Assembly: GCF_012726265.1 (NCBI RefSeq)
Contig: NZ_JAASAG010000001.1
Coordinates: 372,001-436,000 of the forward strand
DNA: 64,000 bases
DNA from: Streptomyces sp. HNM0575
GTDB lineage: Bacteria > Actinomycetota > Actinomycetes > Streptomycetales > Streptomycetaceae
Direction: 5' to 3'
Numbering within the stretch: the first letter of the stretch is position 1; each line of letters opens with the position of its first letter. The notes below the pieces were generated by a model that was not told the DNA's origin, made no database searches, and saw only the letters and a program-made list of their open reading frames with translations. Positions 17,382 through 25,839 of this stretch are shown here, one piece after another. A program made the position numbers and the translations under genes.

Positions 17382-18350
17382 TCAACCGTCCCCGTGGTCG
17401 CCGGTGATGGCGGGCATACGGTTCCTGAAGCGCAGCGGCGCCTCGCCGACCTCGCGTTTGAAGGCTGTGCTGAACGCGGCCTCCGAGGCATAGCCCAGCT
17501 CCGCCGCGAGCGACGCGATCCGCACGTCGCCGTCGCGCAGTGCCCGCTGGGCGAGGAGCATGCGCCACCGCGTGAGATACGTCAGCGGCGGCGCACCCGC
17601 CACCTCGCGGAAGCGCACGGCGAACGTCGTGCGCGACATGGCGGCGGCGTGGGCGAGTTCTTGCAGGCCCCATGCGCGGTCCGGGTGGTCGTGGATGAGG
17701 TCGAGCGCCGGCCGCAGGCGCTCGTCGCGCAGAGCCGCCAGCCAGCCCGGCGGCAGATCGCTGTCGCTCATGAAGGCGCGCAGGACCTCGAGCAGCAGGA
17801 GCTGACCGTGCTGGCGGATCGCGAAGGCGGCGCCCGCCTTGCCGCCGGTCATCTCGTCGACGATGCGGTGTACGCAGGCGCGCAGCGAGGACGTCGCCGG
17901 GACCGACCGCCCGATGTGCGTCACCGGCGGCAGCACGTCGAGCAGCAGCGCCCGGCCGCCCGGTGTGAGGTCGATGCGCCCGCCCACGACCACGTCGTCC
18001 CGCTCACGGTCGACGGTGAACGAGAAGTGCTCGTCCGGCAGGACCTCACGCGGCGGCTCGTCGCCCGTGCCGCCGTCGAGCCGCATCCACGACCGGTCGT
18101 TGAGAACCGCGACGTCGCCGGGTTCGAGGACCAGCGGCGAATCGAGGCCGTCGGTGGTCAGGCGGACGTGCCCGTACGGAACGGCGAGGAACTTCAGCGG
18201 GATGTGCACCTCGCCGCGCGCGAACCACCGCCCCCGGGCGGCGAACCCGCCGGACAGCACTCCACGGACCTCGACCAGGTCGAACACCTCGGACAGACGG
18301 TCAACAGCCACGCTCGTACTCTCGCACAAGAATTGCGAACCGGAAACCAT
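17382..18350 (-). CDS. AraC-family regulator with cupin N-terminus
   Basis: A protein of up to 322 residues. An N-terminal cupin-type ligand domain (about 15-200) is followed by a double helix-turn-helix AraC domain (about 215-310): LQELAHAAAMSRTTFAVRFRE and IASLAAELGYASEAAFSTAFK. The ATG at 18350 gives the longest protein but lacks a ribosome site; GTG 18311 with GAGAG upstream is an alternative. Divergent from the alpha/beta hydrolase gene, the usual arrangement for AraC proteins that control an adjacent enzyme. Confidence 0.88.
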   Translation of the reverse strand: MVSGSQFLCESTSVAVDRLSEVFDLVEVRGVLSGGFAARGRWFARGEVHIPLKFLAVPYGHVRLTTDGLDSPLVLEPGDVAVLNDRSWMRLDGGTGDEPPREVLPDEHFSFTVDRERDDVVVGGRIDLTPGGRALLLDVLPPVTHIGRSVPATSSLRACVHRIVDEMTGGKAGAAFAIRQHGQLLLLEVLRAFMSDSDLPPGWLAALRDERLRPALDLIHDHPDRAWGLQELAHAAAMSRTTFAVRFREVAGAPPLTYLTRWRMLLAQRALRDGDVRIASLAAELGYASEAAFSTAFKREVGEAPLRFRNRMPAITGDHGDG

Positions 18351-18509
18351 TCAGCGTACGGCCTCCGGCGCGCAGGCTGGAGACATGGAACAACCACCCC
18401 TCGGCTCGGACCTCACCGCCGCCCCGGCCGCTGACGACCGCCGCCCGTCCACGCCGGATCCCGCCGGAGCACCCGGCAAGCAACGCACGCGGAACAGGAG
18501 TTGAGCACC

Positions 18510-19475
18510 ATGAGCACCGCCTTCACCGAAGCCGCCGGCTTCCCCGTCGACCAGGCCGCTCCCGTCGTCTCGTACGCCCCGATGACCGTCCCCGTCCCCG
18601 GCCGCGCCGTCGACCTCCAGATCAAGGTCTCCGTGCCCGAGACCGGCGGGGAACTGCCGGTCATCGTGCTGTCCCACGGCAACGGCCCCTCCAACTTCGT
18701 CTCCTCCCTGTACGGATACGGCCCGCTCGCGCACTTCTGGGCCGCGCACGGCTTCGTCGTCATCCAGCCCACGCACCTGGACTCGATGACCCTCGGACTG
18801 CGCGAGGCCGGCAGTTACGAGGCACCGCTCTACTGGCGCACGCGGGTCGAGGACGTGCGCGCGATCCTCGACCACCTCGACCGGATCGAGTCGACCGTGC
18901 CCGGCCTGAGCGGGCGGATCGACCGCGGCCGCATCGCCGCGGTCGGACACTCGATGGGCGGGCACACCGTGGGGATGCTCTGCGGCTCGACCGTCACGGA
19001 CCCGGTCGACGGCTCCCAGGTCCACCTGCCCGACGAGCGGATCAGGGCGGGCGTGCTCCTCGGGGCGCCCGGCGTCGGCGACGACCTCGCGCCGTACGCG
19101 ACCGAGCACTGGCCGATCCTCGGCACCACCCGCTTCGACCGGATGACCACGCCGGCGCTGGTCGTCACCGGCGACGACGACACGAACAGGTTCTTCAGCG
19201 AGCGCAAGGACTGGCGTGCCGACGCCTACCGCCTGGCCCCGGGCCGCAAGAGCCTGCTGTGGCTGTACGGAGCAGGGCACGGCTTCGGCGGTATCAGCAC
19301 CTACGACGCGGCGGAGACCACCGACGAGAACCCCGAACGGGTCGCCGCGCTCCGCGCCCTGGTGTGGGCGTACCTGCGGAGCGAGCTCTACCCGGACGAC
19401 AAGTCCTGGAACGAGGCGTCGACCGTGCTGGAAACCATGGACACCCCGTGGGGCCGGGCCGAGAACAGGCCCTGA
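18510..19475 (+). CDS. Alpha/beta hydrolase (dienelactone hydrolase/acetylhydrolase-like)
   Basis: A 321-residue alpha/beta hydrolase. The oxyanion strand VIVLSHGNG, nucleophile elbow VGHSMGGH (Ser nucleophile), an acid in VTGDDD and a late His in YGAGHGFGG form a plausible catalytic triad. It resembles chlorophyllase/PAF-acetylhydrolase-type esterases. No signal peptide is visible, so it is cytoplasmic. The ATG at 18510 follows CAGGAG; a TTG three codons upstream is less likely. The divergent AraC gene is the likely regulator. Substrate unknown. Confidence 0.85.
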   Translation: MSTAFTEAAGFPVDQAAPVVSYAPMTVPVPGRAVDLQIKVSVPETGGELPVIVLSHGNGPSNFVSSLYGYGPLAHFWAAHGFVVIQPTHLDSMTLGLREAGSYEAPLYWRTRVEDVRAILDHLDRIESTVPGLSGRIDRGRIAAVGHSMGGHTVGMLCGSTVTDPVDGSQVHLPDERIRAGVLLGAPGVGDDLAPYATEHWPILGTTRFDRMTTPALVVTGDDDTNRFFSERKDWRADAYRLAPGRKSLLWLYGAGHGFGGISTYDAAETTDENPERVAALRALVWAYLRSELYPDDKSWNEASTVLETMDTPWGRAENRP

Positions 19476-19483
19476 TCACGGCA

Positions 19484-19530
19484 GGCGGCCATGGTTCGCC
19501 CGGGGCGGCCGGACCATGGCCGCCCCGGGC
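19484..19530 (+). terminator. Two mutually exclusive terminator-like hairpins
   Basis: Arms 19484-19495 and 19513-19524 (GGCGGCCATGGT and its complement, 12 bp) can pair. Arms 19498-19510 and 19518-19530 (GCCCGGGGCGGCC and its complement, 13 bp, 7-base loop) can also pair, and the two structures share bases 19518-19524. They follow the hydrolase stop by 8 bases. Confidence 0.75.
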
Positions 19531-19848
19531 AACGCCCGCCCAGGGACCGGCGCCGGAGGCATCCGGGCGGAGCCCGATGTCCGGTCACCGCTCCGGCAGC
19601 GCAAGACGGCCGGCACCCGGTCGGTCCGGATGCGGTGGCCACGGTGGGCGACCTGCGATACGCCTGTAGGCAGGACGCGGAGGTCGCGCCCCGGGGAGTG
19701 CATGAGGAGGCCGCACGGTGAATCTCCCTCCCGCCGGCGCCTTCCGGAGCATGCCGTTCGTTCCGCCCGGGCCCGTGGACGGGCGAGACCGCCGAGTCCG
19801 GTCGCGGGCCCGGGTGTTCGGCGACCTCGCGCAGTGACGGCAGGCTGA
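19531..19848. other. Intergenic region without a recognised gene
   Basis: Between the hydrolase terminator and the channel gene I see no credible gene, clear promoter or known RNA. Short open frames here lack ribosome sites and family-like sequence. Confidence 0.5.
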
Positions 19849-20493
19849 GTGACCGGCGGAGGTGAACGGGCCGTGGCCCGGAGCTTCGACCGGTTTCCCC
19901 GGTGGCGGCGCCGCGTCCTGACGTCGTTGATGCTCCTCCGGACCGTCGCGATCTGCGTGTTCCTGGTCATCGCGTACTACGCGCTGCCGATGGACCGCAC
20001 GCTCACCGCCGGCACCGTCATCGGCCTGGCCGTCGGCCTTCTCGTCGTGGCCGGCCTGCTGGCCTGGCAGACGATCGAGGTCGCGCGCTCCGCCCATCCC
20101 CGGCTGCGCGCGCTCGAAACGGTCGCGACGGTCTTCTCACTGTTCGTCCTGCTCTTCGCGACGTCCTACTTCCTCCTGGCGAGGAACGCCGTCGAGACCT
20201 TCGACCAGCCGCTGACCCGGACCGATGCGCTGTATTTCACCGTCACGACCTTCGCCACCGTGGGCTACGGCGACATCGTTCCCGCGACTCAGACGGCGAA
20301 GGTCATCGTCATGGTGCAGGTGCTCGGAGACCTCCTGCTCATCGGAGTCGCCTTGAAGGTCGTTCTCGGAGCCGTCCAGGTCGGACTCCGCCGGGGCGGA
20401 GATCCCGCCCGCACCGGAGGCGGGAACGGGCCGGACTCCTCGTCCGGGCAGCGACCCGCGGGGCCGAAGAGGAAGCCGGACTCCGGGCGTTGA
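19849..20493 (+). CDS. Two-pore-helix-type potassium channel protein
   Basis: A 214-residue membrane protein. Four membrane segments are visible: AICVFLVIAYYAL, VIGLAVGLLVVAGLLAW, VFSLFVLLFATSYFL and VMVQVLGDLLLIGVAL. The pore loop between the last two carries the potassium selectivity filter TVGYGD. The first two helices precede a KcsA-like two-helix pore module. The C-terminal 40 residues are polar, rich in Gly/Arg/Lys, with no RCK domain. GTG 19849 follows GGCAGG. It stands alone; its physiological role is not evident from context. Confidence 0.88.
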   Translation: MTGGGERAVARSFDRFPRWRRRVLTSLMLLRTVAICVFLVIAYYALPMDRTLTAGTVIGLAVGLLVVAGLLAWQTIEVARSAHPRLRALETVATVFSLFVLLFATSYFLLARNAVETFDQPLTRTDALYFTVTTFATVGYGDIVPATQTAKVIVMVQVLGDLLLIGVALKVVLGAVQVGLRRGGDPARTGGGNGPDSSSGQRPAGPKRKPDSGR

Positions 20494-20557
20494 GCCCGGC
20501 GCCCACACCAGGCACCGCTTGCCTCGGAGGGCGGCCGGAGGGCGTTGAGGTTCGGCG

Positions 20558-20863
20558 TCAGGAGGGGGCGAGGATGCAGAACTCGCGGCCCTCCGGGTCG
20601 GCGAGGACCGTCCACGGCACGCTGCCCGGCCCCACGGCGCGGGCGTCGCAGCGAGGGCCCGGACGCGGTCGACCAGCTCCGCCTGATGTGCCGCGGAGAT
20701 GGTGGCGAGATCGAGGGGCACACGGTTCTTCGCCGCCGTCTTCGGTTCCGGGACGGCAACGACGTCGACGCACACAGCGACCGGATCCGGCCGGACGAAG
20801 CACACTCAGGCCGACGAGCTCGACGGGCGTCGGCAGGTGCTGGGCGGCCCCGCGATGTTCCAC
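20558..20863 (-). pseudogene. Frameshifted VOC (glyoxalase-like) gene remnant
   Basis: On the minus strand two frames hold consecutive pieces of a VOC-family protein: a middle segment (NRVPLDLATISAAHQAELV, about 20650-20760) in one frame and the typical ending VPWTVLADPEGREFCILAP (to 20558) in another. A frameshift near 20640 separates them, and no intact N-terminus is found. The intact family folds as paired beta-alpha-beta modules in dioxygenases, lyases and resistance proteins. This copy is almost certainly inactive. Confidence 0.7.
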
Positions 20864-20869
20864 TGAGTC

Positions 20870-21487
20870 TCACGGTGGGAGGTTGCTGCGTCGAAGGCCG
20901 GGGAACGTGGCGGGGGTTGCCCAGCCGCGGAGTACTGCGTGAACCGTTGAGCGGAAAGCGGTCTCGGCTGCGGTGTCGTCAAGACCGCCGGTGAGCTCGA
21001 GGGTCACGAGCCCGTGCAGGGCGACCCACAACGAGACGGCGATCATCGTGGTGTCGCCCGCCAAAGTGTGGTCGACCACGGCGCGCTCGATCGCCGCAAC
21101 GAGCGGCTGCACGGGGTCGCGGTCGCCGACCCTGCCCGACGGGTCGAAGGACTGCGCCCCGCCGAACAACACCATGTACAGGTTGCGGTGTTCGCGTCCC
21201 CAGCGGCGATACGCGTCGGCCAGTTCGTACAGGTCGTCGAGGGCGGCATCAGAGGGAGGAACCGCCGCCAGCTCTTGGAACAGGCCGCCGACCGCCCGGT
21301 CACGCACGGCACGGATCAGTCCGTCCTTGCCCTGGAACAACGTGTACACCGCCGCTGTCGATGTCCCGGCAGCGGTGGCCAACGCGCGGACTGTGACCGA
21401 CTCCTGGGGACGGGTGGCGAACATTTCGGTCGCGCATGCCACGAGCCGTTCTCTGACGGCAGCGTCGTTCGTTCTCGGCCTTCCCAC
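20870..21487 (-). CDS. TetR-family regulator
   Basis: A 205-residue regulator. The N-terminal helix-turn-helix (VTVRALATAAGTSTAAVYTLF, in two parts, about residues 30-52) is of the TetR type, and the C-terminal ligand domain includes HGLVTLELTG, typical of the WHG subgroup. The GTG at 21487 is followed by GRPRT, the common TetR start; no Shine-Dalgarno is evident, so it may be leaderless. Divergent from the membrane-anchored hydrolase gene, with a palindromic operator candidate between them at 21521-21535. Confidence 0.9.
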   Translation of the reverse strand: MGRPRTNDAAVRERLVACATEMFATRPQESVTVRALATAAGTSTAAVYTLFQGKDGLIRAVRDRAVGGLFQELAAVPPSDAALDDLYELADAYRRWGREHRNLYMVLFGGAQSFDPSGRVGDRDPVQPLVAAIERAVVDHTLAGDTTMIAVSLWVALHGLVTLELTGGLDDTAAETAFRSTVHAVLRGWATPATFPGLRRSNLPP

Positions 21488-21520
21488 GGGGGGAAGTCTA
21501 ATCTCTTGCTAACATCGTTT

Positions 21521-21535
21521 TGAAACGCAGTTTCA
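21521..21535. promoter_or_regulatory. Palindromic operator candidate for the TetR regulator
   Basis: TGAAAC-GCA-GTTTCA is a perfect 6-bp inverted repeat with a 3-base spacer. It lies in the 67-base gap between the divergent TetR and hydrolase starts, a position where one repressor dimer could block both promoters. Confidence 0.6.
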
Positions 21536-21554
21536 GAACCTGGGGGAGACCGCC

Positions 21555-22889
21555 GTGCCGCAGTCCGTCATACGTTCCTGCCGCTTCGTCAGCCGTGTGC
21601 TGGCGGCTGTCACCGCGGTAGTGGGCCTGATCGCCGTCTTCCTGGCGCTGACCGTCGCCACCGACGGTGCGGGATCGGGGTTCGCCGCGTGGTCCGCGAC
21701 GATCGGGATCGCGGTTGCCACGGCGCTGTGGCGGGGCCGCCGCCGGTCCTGGCCAGGACGGCTGGCACCGTTCCTGCCGGTGCTCGTCGCTGCGGCCCTG
21801 ACGCTGTCGGTGTGCGTTCCGAGCGCTCCGACGACGCGTCGCTACCCGACCGCCCTGCCGTTCGTGACCGCCGAGCACTGGAAACTGTCCACCGGTAGCC
21901 GGGTCGCCGTCTACCACTACCCGCCCGCCCGCGGCGGTCCCCGCCACCGCGTTCCGCTCGTCTACCTCAACGGCGGGCCGGTGCGGGGCATATCGGTACG
22001 CGACCACCGCTTCCTTCAGCGGCTCGCGGGAGAGGGCCATGACGTATTCGCCTACGAGCAGGCAGGCGGGGGGCGCAGCCACCTGCTGCCGATGGACCAG
22101 TACTCGATCACCCGGTCCGTCCGCGACCTCAATGCCTTCGTCGACAGACTCGGCAGGGGGCGCGTCGACGTGCTGGGATTCTCCTCGGGTGCGGTCGTGC
22201 TCACCAACGCACTGGCCGATCCAGGTACCGCCGCCCGTCTGCACCGAGCGATCATCGCCGAGCCAGGGCCGATGGACGGCCCCACCGCGCGGGCCGCGGG
22301 GCACGAGGGTCGACCGACGGCACGCGCCATCGCACCTCCCATGACCGGACCGCGCTCCACCCACACCCCGCGGTACGCCGTCGCATTCGGCCTCATGCGG
22401 CTCGGGTTACTCACCCCGGACACTGGGCTGGTGGGGCAGGCCGAGGGTGACAACGCCTTCACGGCCGCCGACCTCGGCAGCGACACCGCAGCCGGCTACT
22501 GCGCGCAGGACGCGCACCGAATTCCGGTCGAGGACACGGCGCAGAACTTCTCCTTCAGCGCCGCCGCCAGCCTCCGCGTCCAGCAGACGATCAAGAACTC
22601 CCCCTCTCTCGCCCCGAGACTGAGGCGCTCCCGGACATCCGCGATGCTGATGATCGCCGAGTGCTCCTCCCAGGTCCGGCAGTGGCAGACAGCCGTCCTC
22701 GCCGCCGACCTCGCCATCCGGCGCACCCAGTACATGCCCGGTGTCGGCCACCACATATGGAACGGGCTGGATGACAACGATCAACGAGCAGCGGCCGTCA
22801 TCACAGCATTCCTCCAGGACAAGCCCGCACCCCTGCCCGATTACCCGACACGGTCCGACATCCCGGCCTTTCTCCGCGATCACAGATGA
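21555..22889 (+). CDS. Membrane-anchored alpha/beta hydrolase (prolyl aminopeptidase-like), with TTA codon
   Basis: A 444-residue protein. Two N-terminal membrane segments (about 18-37 and 72-92) precede an alpha/beta hydrolase domain with an oxyanion-like VYLNGGPVRG, the elbow VLGFSSGA (GxSxG) and a late His in YMPGVGHHIW. The NGGPG-like motif points to the prolyl iminopeptidase branch. The catalytic domain is probably outside the membrane. The GTG at 21555 follows GGGGGAG. Leu in RLGLLTP is encoded by TTA (22407-22409), the codon read by the bldA tRNA in Streptomyces, so translation may be delayed to development. Regulated presumably by the divergent TetR. Confidence 0.8.
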   Translation: MPQSVIRSCRFVSRVLAAVTAVVGLIAVFLALTVATDGAGSGFAAWSATIGIAVATALWRGRRRSWPGRLAPFLPVLVAAALTLSVCVPSAPTTRRYPTALPFVTAEHWKLSTGSRVAVYHYPPARGGPRHRVPLVYLNGGPVRGISVRDHRFLQRLAGEGHDVFAYEQAGGGRSHLLPMDQYSITRSVRDLNAFVDRLGRGRVDVLGFSSGAVVLTNALADPGTAARLHRAIIAEPGPMDGPTARAAGHEGRPTARAIAPPMTGPRSTHTPRYAVAFGLMRLGLLTPDTGLVGQAEGDNAFTAADLGSDTAAGYCAQDAHRIPVEDTAQNFSFSAAASLRVQQTIKNSPSLAPRLRRSRTSAMLMIAECSSQVRQWQTAVLAADLAIRRTQYMPGVGHHIWNGLDDNDQRAAAVITAFLQDKPAPLPDYPTRSDIPAFLRDHR

Positions 22890-23475
22890 GCCGGCAACGA
22901 AGTAGCCACCCGTCGAGGTTCACGGGCGCCACGCGGCCAAGGCGCTGGGAGCGGACATCACGGCTCCCGTCCGATATCACCGCGCCTGAGCGGCCTGCGG
23001 CGCCGACTCCTTCATGTCCACGGATGGTCTGTGGTTCTTGAGTACCGCTCCACTGCGGTTGATGTATGGAGAGCGGCCGTCTTGGTAACGCGGCCTGAAG
23101 GTTGTCTGTACGCCCGGGCGTGCAAGCAGCCAGGCCGCCCCGGTTCGGCCTAAGAGCCGGGGCGGCCGTGAGTGTGCTGTGGTCGAAGTTCGGTTGGCCG
23201 GCTTCTCGTTGTGGACTACGGCAGGTTGGTCGCTGAGGTCTCCTCAGTGGCCCGGCACTGCGTCTTCGCACAGGCCCCGATGCGGAGTCGTCGTAGCGGT
23301 GCCGCCCCTTTGTCATGCCGACAGCCGTGATCTGATCTTCCCTGACATCATGGCGCGCAGCACCTACGGCATCGACAGCTGGGATCCCTGAACTACGAAG
23401 CAGGCTTGGCCCACGCTCTCGGCCTCATGGCTCCCACTCGGGTTCTCGGCACGCACTACGGGAGGGGTTGGACAG
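22890..23475. other. Intergenic region, degenerate, with a terminator
   Basis: A 586-base stretch without a credible gene. Open frames in both strands are broken and compositionally poor. One strong hairpin at 23133-23167 is listed separately. A short plus-strand stretch around 22920-22990 reads like the tail of a decayed gene but is too short to name. Confidence 0.5.
23133..23167. terminator. GC-rich bidirectional hairpin
   Basis: Arms 23133-23143 (GGCCGCCCCGG) and 23157-23167 (its exact complement) form an 11-bp stem with a 13-base loop. There is no T-run. It lies about 250 bases after the hydrolase stop. Confidence 0.6.
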
Positions 23476-24213
23476 TTGCCCACCGAACGGATTGCCCTGG
23501 TCACCGGCGCCAACAAGGGCGTGGGCCTGGCCACGGCGCGCCAGTTGGCCGAGCGCGGTCACATGGTGCTGCTTGGCAGCCGAAACGTCGAGCGTGGCGT
23601 CCAAGCGGCCACGGAGTTGACGCAGATCGGGCTCTCCGTGCGGCCGCTGCAGATCGATGTCACGGACGACCTCTCGGTCCGGAACGCGGCAGAGTTCATC
23701 GGCCGTGAGCACGGCCGCCTGGACGTGCTGGTGAACAACGCCGGGATGCTTGTCCGCAAGCCGGCCATCGAGGTCTCGGCCGAGGACATGCGTCAGGAGT
23801 TCGAGACCAACGTGTTCGGCCTGGTCCGAGTCATTCACGCGATGCTGCCACTGCTGCGCGCGTCCTCGTCCGCGCGGATCGTCAATGTCGCCAGCGATTC
23901 TGCGATCTTCGCCAAGACCACCGAGAAGGGCTCGATGTTCGCCCGCTCGCACGAGTCGTTCGCGTACTCCGCGACGAAGACCGCCGTGAACATGCTGACG
24001 GTCAAGTACGCCAACGCGTTCCTCGACGATCCGGACCTGGCACACGTGAAGATCAATGCCGTCACGCCGGGATACGTCGCGACCGATCTGAACGATTTCA
24101 AAGGTGTGCGCAGCACTGAGGAAGGTGCCCGCGCCTCGGTGCACTGGGCCACTGTCGGAGATGACGGCGAGACGGGCGGGTTCTTCAACGAGGAGGGCCC
24201 CCTGCCGTGGTGA
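23476..24213 (+). CDS. Short-chain dehydrogenase/reductase
   Basis: A 245-residue SDR (Rossmann fold, NAD(P)H-dependent). Visible: TGANKGVGLA at the nucleotide-binding loop (about 9-18), DVTDD, NNAG (about 88-91), the catalytic Ser region IVNVASDSA, YSATK (Tyr-x3-Lys) and PGYVATDLN. TGANKGVG and the longer insert before the active-site Tyr resemble carbonyl-reductase-like SDRs. The start is TTG 23476 behind GGGAGGGG; no ATG fits. It is monocistronic between a terminator region and a convergent MarR gene. Substrate unknown. Confidence 0.88.
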   Translation: MPTERIALVTGANKGVGLATARQLAERGHMVLLGSRNVERGVQAATELTQIGLSVRPLQIDVTDDLSVRNAAEFIGREHGRLDVLVNNAGMLVRKPAIEVSAEDMRQEFETNVFGLVRVIHAMLPLLRASSSARIVNVASDSAIFAKTTEKGSMFARSHESFAYSATKTAVNMLTVKYANAFLDDPDLAHVKINAVTPGYVATDLNDFKGVRSTEEGARASVHWATVGDDGETGGFFNEEGPLPW

Positions 24214-24378
24214 CAGATGGGTATGGTTTGCCACCGCTTGCGGGCCCCGGATCTCTCGCTCCATGGCAGCTCCGGCCCAAAGTAACCCCACCCCGATTCC
24301 GCGCTGGGGTCTGTTCGGGAATGCCCATGGCCGTATCGGGGCGGGGGCGGCGTCTATGACAGCGGCGTGGGACGCGGT

Positions 24379-24867
24379 CTAGGAGGCACCGTCGCCGGCA
24401 GCCTCGCTGCGATGCGGGTCGAGTTGATCGACTGCTTGCTCGCTCCATGCCCGGATGACCGATGCCTGCTCGGGGGTCAGCGAGTCGAGGAAGTGGCGGC
24501 GGATGTAGCCGCCGTGTACGAGGACGGCGCTCTGGGCGGCACGGCAGCCCTCGGTGGTCAGCCCGATCCCCGCGCGGCGGCCGTCGGACCCGTACTGGGT
24601 GCGCTTGACGAAGCCGCGCTTTTCCATCCGCGTCAGCTGATGTGAGACGCGGCTCTTGTCCCAGTCGAGCGACTCGGACAGCTCGCCGACACGCATCTCG
24701 CGGCCAGCGGCCCGCCACAGTGTCACCAGCACGCTGAACTCGGCCTTCGAGATGTCGCAGTCACGCTGGAGACCACGCTCCAGCTCCCTGGCGAGCAGGC
24801 GCTGCGCCCGCATCCAGGTATCCCAGAACTCCCACTCCGCGGGTTCCAGCGATGGCGTCTCCGTCAT
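24379..24867 (-). CDS. MarR-family regulator
   Basis: A 162-residue winged-helix regulator: FSVLVTLWRAAGREMRVGEL, the recognition helix SLDWDKSRVSHQLTRMEKRG and the wing RTQYGSDGRRAGIGLTTEG. MarR dimers typically repress a divergent detoxification gene and release on ligand or oxidant binding. Divergent from an NAD(P)H-dependent FMN reductase, with a perfect inverted repeat operator between them. Confidence 0.92.
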   Translation of the reverse strand: MTETPSLEPAEWEFWDTWMRAQRLLARELERGLQRDCDISKAEFSVLVTLWRAAGREMRVGELSESLDWDKSRVSHQLTRMEKRGFVKRTQYGSDGRRAGIGLTTEGCRAAQSAVLVHGGYIRRHFLDSLTPEQASVIRAWSEQAVDQLDPHRSEAAGDGAS

Positions 24868-24893
24868 GTCGCCGAGGATACCGCGACCAGCGG

Positions 24894-24937
24894 AGTTGTC
24901 ACTTCAACTCTACCCGAACTAGAGTTGACGCATCAAC
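24894..24937. promoter_or_regulatory. MarR operator array (AGTTGA half-sites)
   Basis: TCAACTCTA (24904-24912) and its exact complement TAGAGTTGA (24920-24928) form a 9-bp inverted repeat with a 7-base spacer. Flanking half-sites AGTTG (24894) and TCAAC (24933) extend the array, so four half-sites occur in 44 bases. It covers the space between the divergent MarR and reductase starts. Confidence 0.75.
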
Positions 24938-24954
24938 TCCCCGGAAGGAAGACC

Positions 24955-25542
24955 GTGACGCTTCGTATCGCACTCATCCTCGGAAGCACCCGCCCCGGAC
25001 GACGCGGCGACCAGATCGCCGCCTGGGCACTTCAGGCCGCCCGTGCCCACGGCGGCGCCGACTACGAACTCGTCGACCTCGCCGACCACAACCTCGGCAA
25101 CCTCGACGAGCCCGGCAACCCGAACCTCCAGCAGTACCAGCACGACCACACCCGCACCTGGGGCGCACTCATCGACAGCTTCGACGGCTACGTGTTCCTC
25201 GTCCCCGAGTACAACCGCTCCTACCCCGGAGCCCTGAAGAACGCCCTGGACTACGTCTACCGGGAGTGGAACGACAAGGCCGCCGGGATCATCAGCTACG
25301 GCGGCTGGGTCGCCGGGGCACGGGCCGCCGAGGCACTGCGGCTCGTCCTCGCCGAACTCCAGGTGGCCACGGTCCGCGCCCAGCCCGCCATCTCGACGCA
25401 CCCCTCGTTCCACACCGGCGCCTTCGTCCCCCAGGAGGGCCTCGACACCGCCCTCGGCGGCATGCTCGACCAGGTGATCGCCTGGTCCGGCGCGCTGCGT
25501 GGAGTGCGCCAGGCCGAAACCCGGACGGCCACGGCTGCATGA
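24955..25542 (+). CDS. NADPH-dependent FMN reductase
   Basis: A 195-residue flavodoxin-like protein. The phosphate-binding loop LGSTRPGRRG and the flavin-binding VPEYNRSYPGALKNALDY are diagnostic of the NADPH-dependent FMN reductase/azoreductase family, which reduces quinones, azo compounds or free flavin. The GTG at 24955 follows GGAAGGAAG; a TTG at 24925 lies inside the MarR operator and is rejected. Controlled presumably by the divergent MarR, suggesting a response to quinone-like or oxidant compounds. Confidence 0.92.
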   Translation: MTLRIALILGSTRPGRRGDQIAAWALQAARAHGGADYELVDLADHNLGNLDEPGNPNLQQYQHDHTRTWGALIDSFDGYVFLVPEYNRSYPGALKNALDYVYREWNDKAAGIISYGGWVAGARAAEALRLVLAELQVATVRAQPAISTHPSFHTGAFVPQEGLDTALGGMLDQVIAWSGALRGVRQAETRTATAA

Positions 25543-25564
25543 GGCCCGGTTCGTGACCGATCAC

Positions 25565-25621
25565 GTGACAGGCCGTGGCGAGTTGACGGACGCTGCATGG
25601 GAGGCGTTGAAGCCGCTCTCC
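25565..25621 (+). pseudogene. Scrap of an IS5-type transposase N-terminus
   Basis: VTGRGELTDAAWEALKPLS matches the first residues of IS5-type actinobacterial transposases, which begin near GELTDAAWxxIxPLLP. Homology stops after about 19 residues and the rest of 25622-25839 shows no gene. A decayed insertion element is inferred. The intergenic stretch to 25839 is otherwise empty. Confidence 0.5.
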
Positions 25622-25839
25622 GGCTGCCGGTGGACCAGGCCCTCCGTGGCGCGATCACCGGCAGGTGATCGGCTTCTCTCATCTCGCCTCACGGGTGTCG
25701 GGCTGTTGGCGCCAACCGCCGAGGAGGACGGAGAGGGAACAACGCTGTCGCATACGACTATTGCGGCGATGGGGTCCACGCAGGACTTCCGCTGCAAGCG
25801 GTCCCCGGGGGCCGGCCGGCCGTCGTCCGCGGTGGCCGG

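Noticed and set aside
22801..23316. A 171-residue minus-strand open frame
   Set aside because: Compositionally unlike a gene, overlaps the hydrolase end and the terminator hairpin, and shows no family motif.
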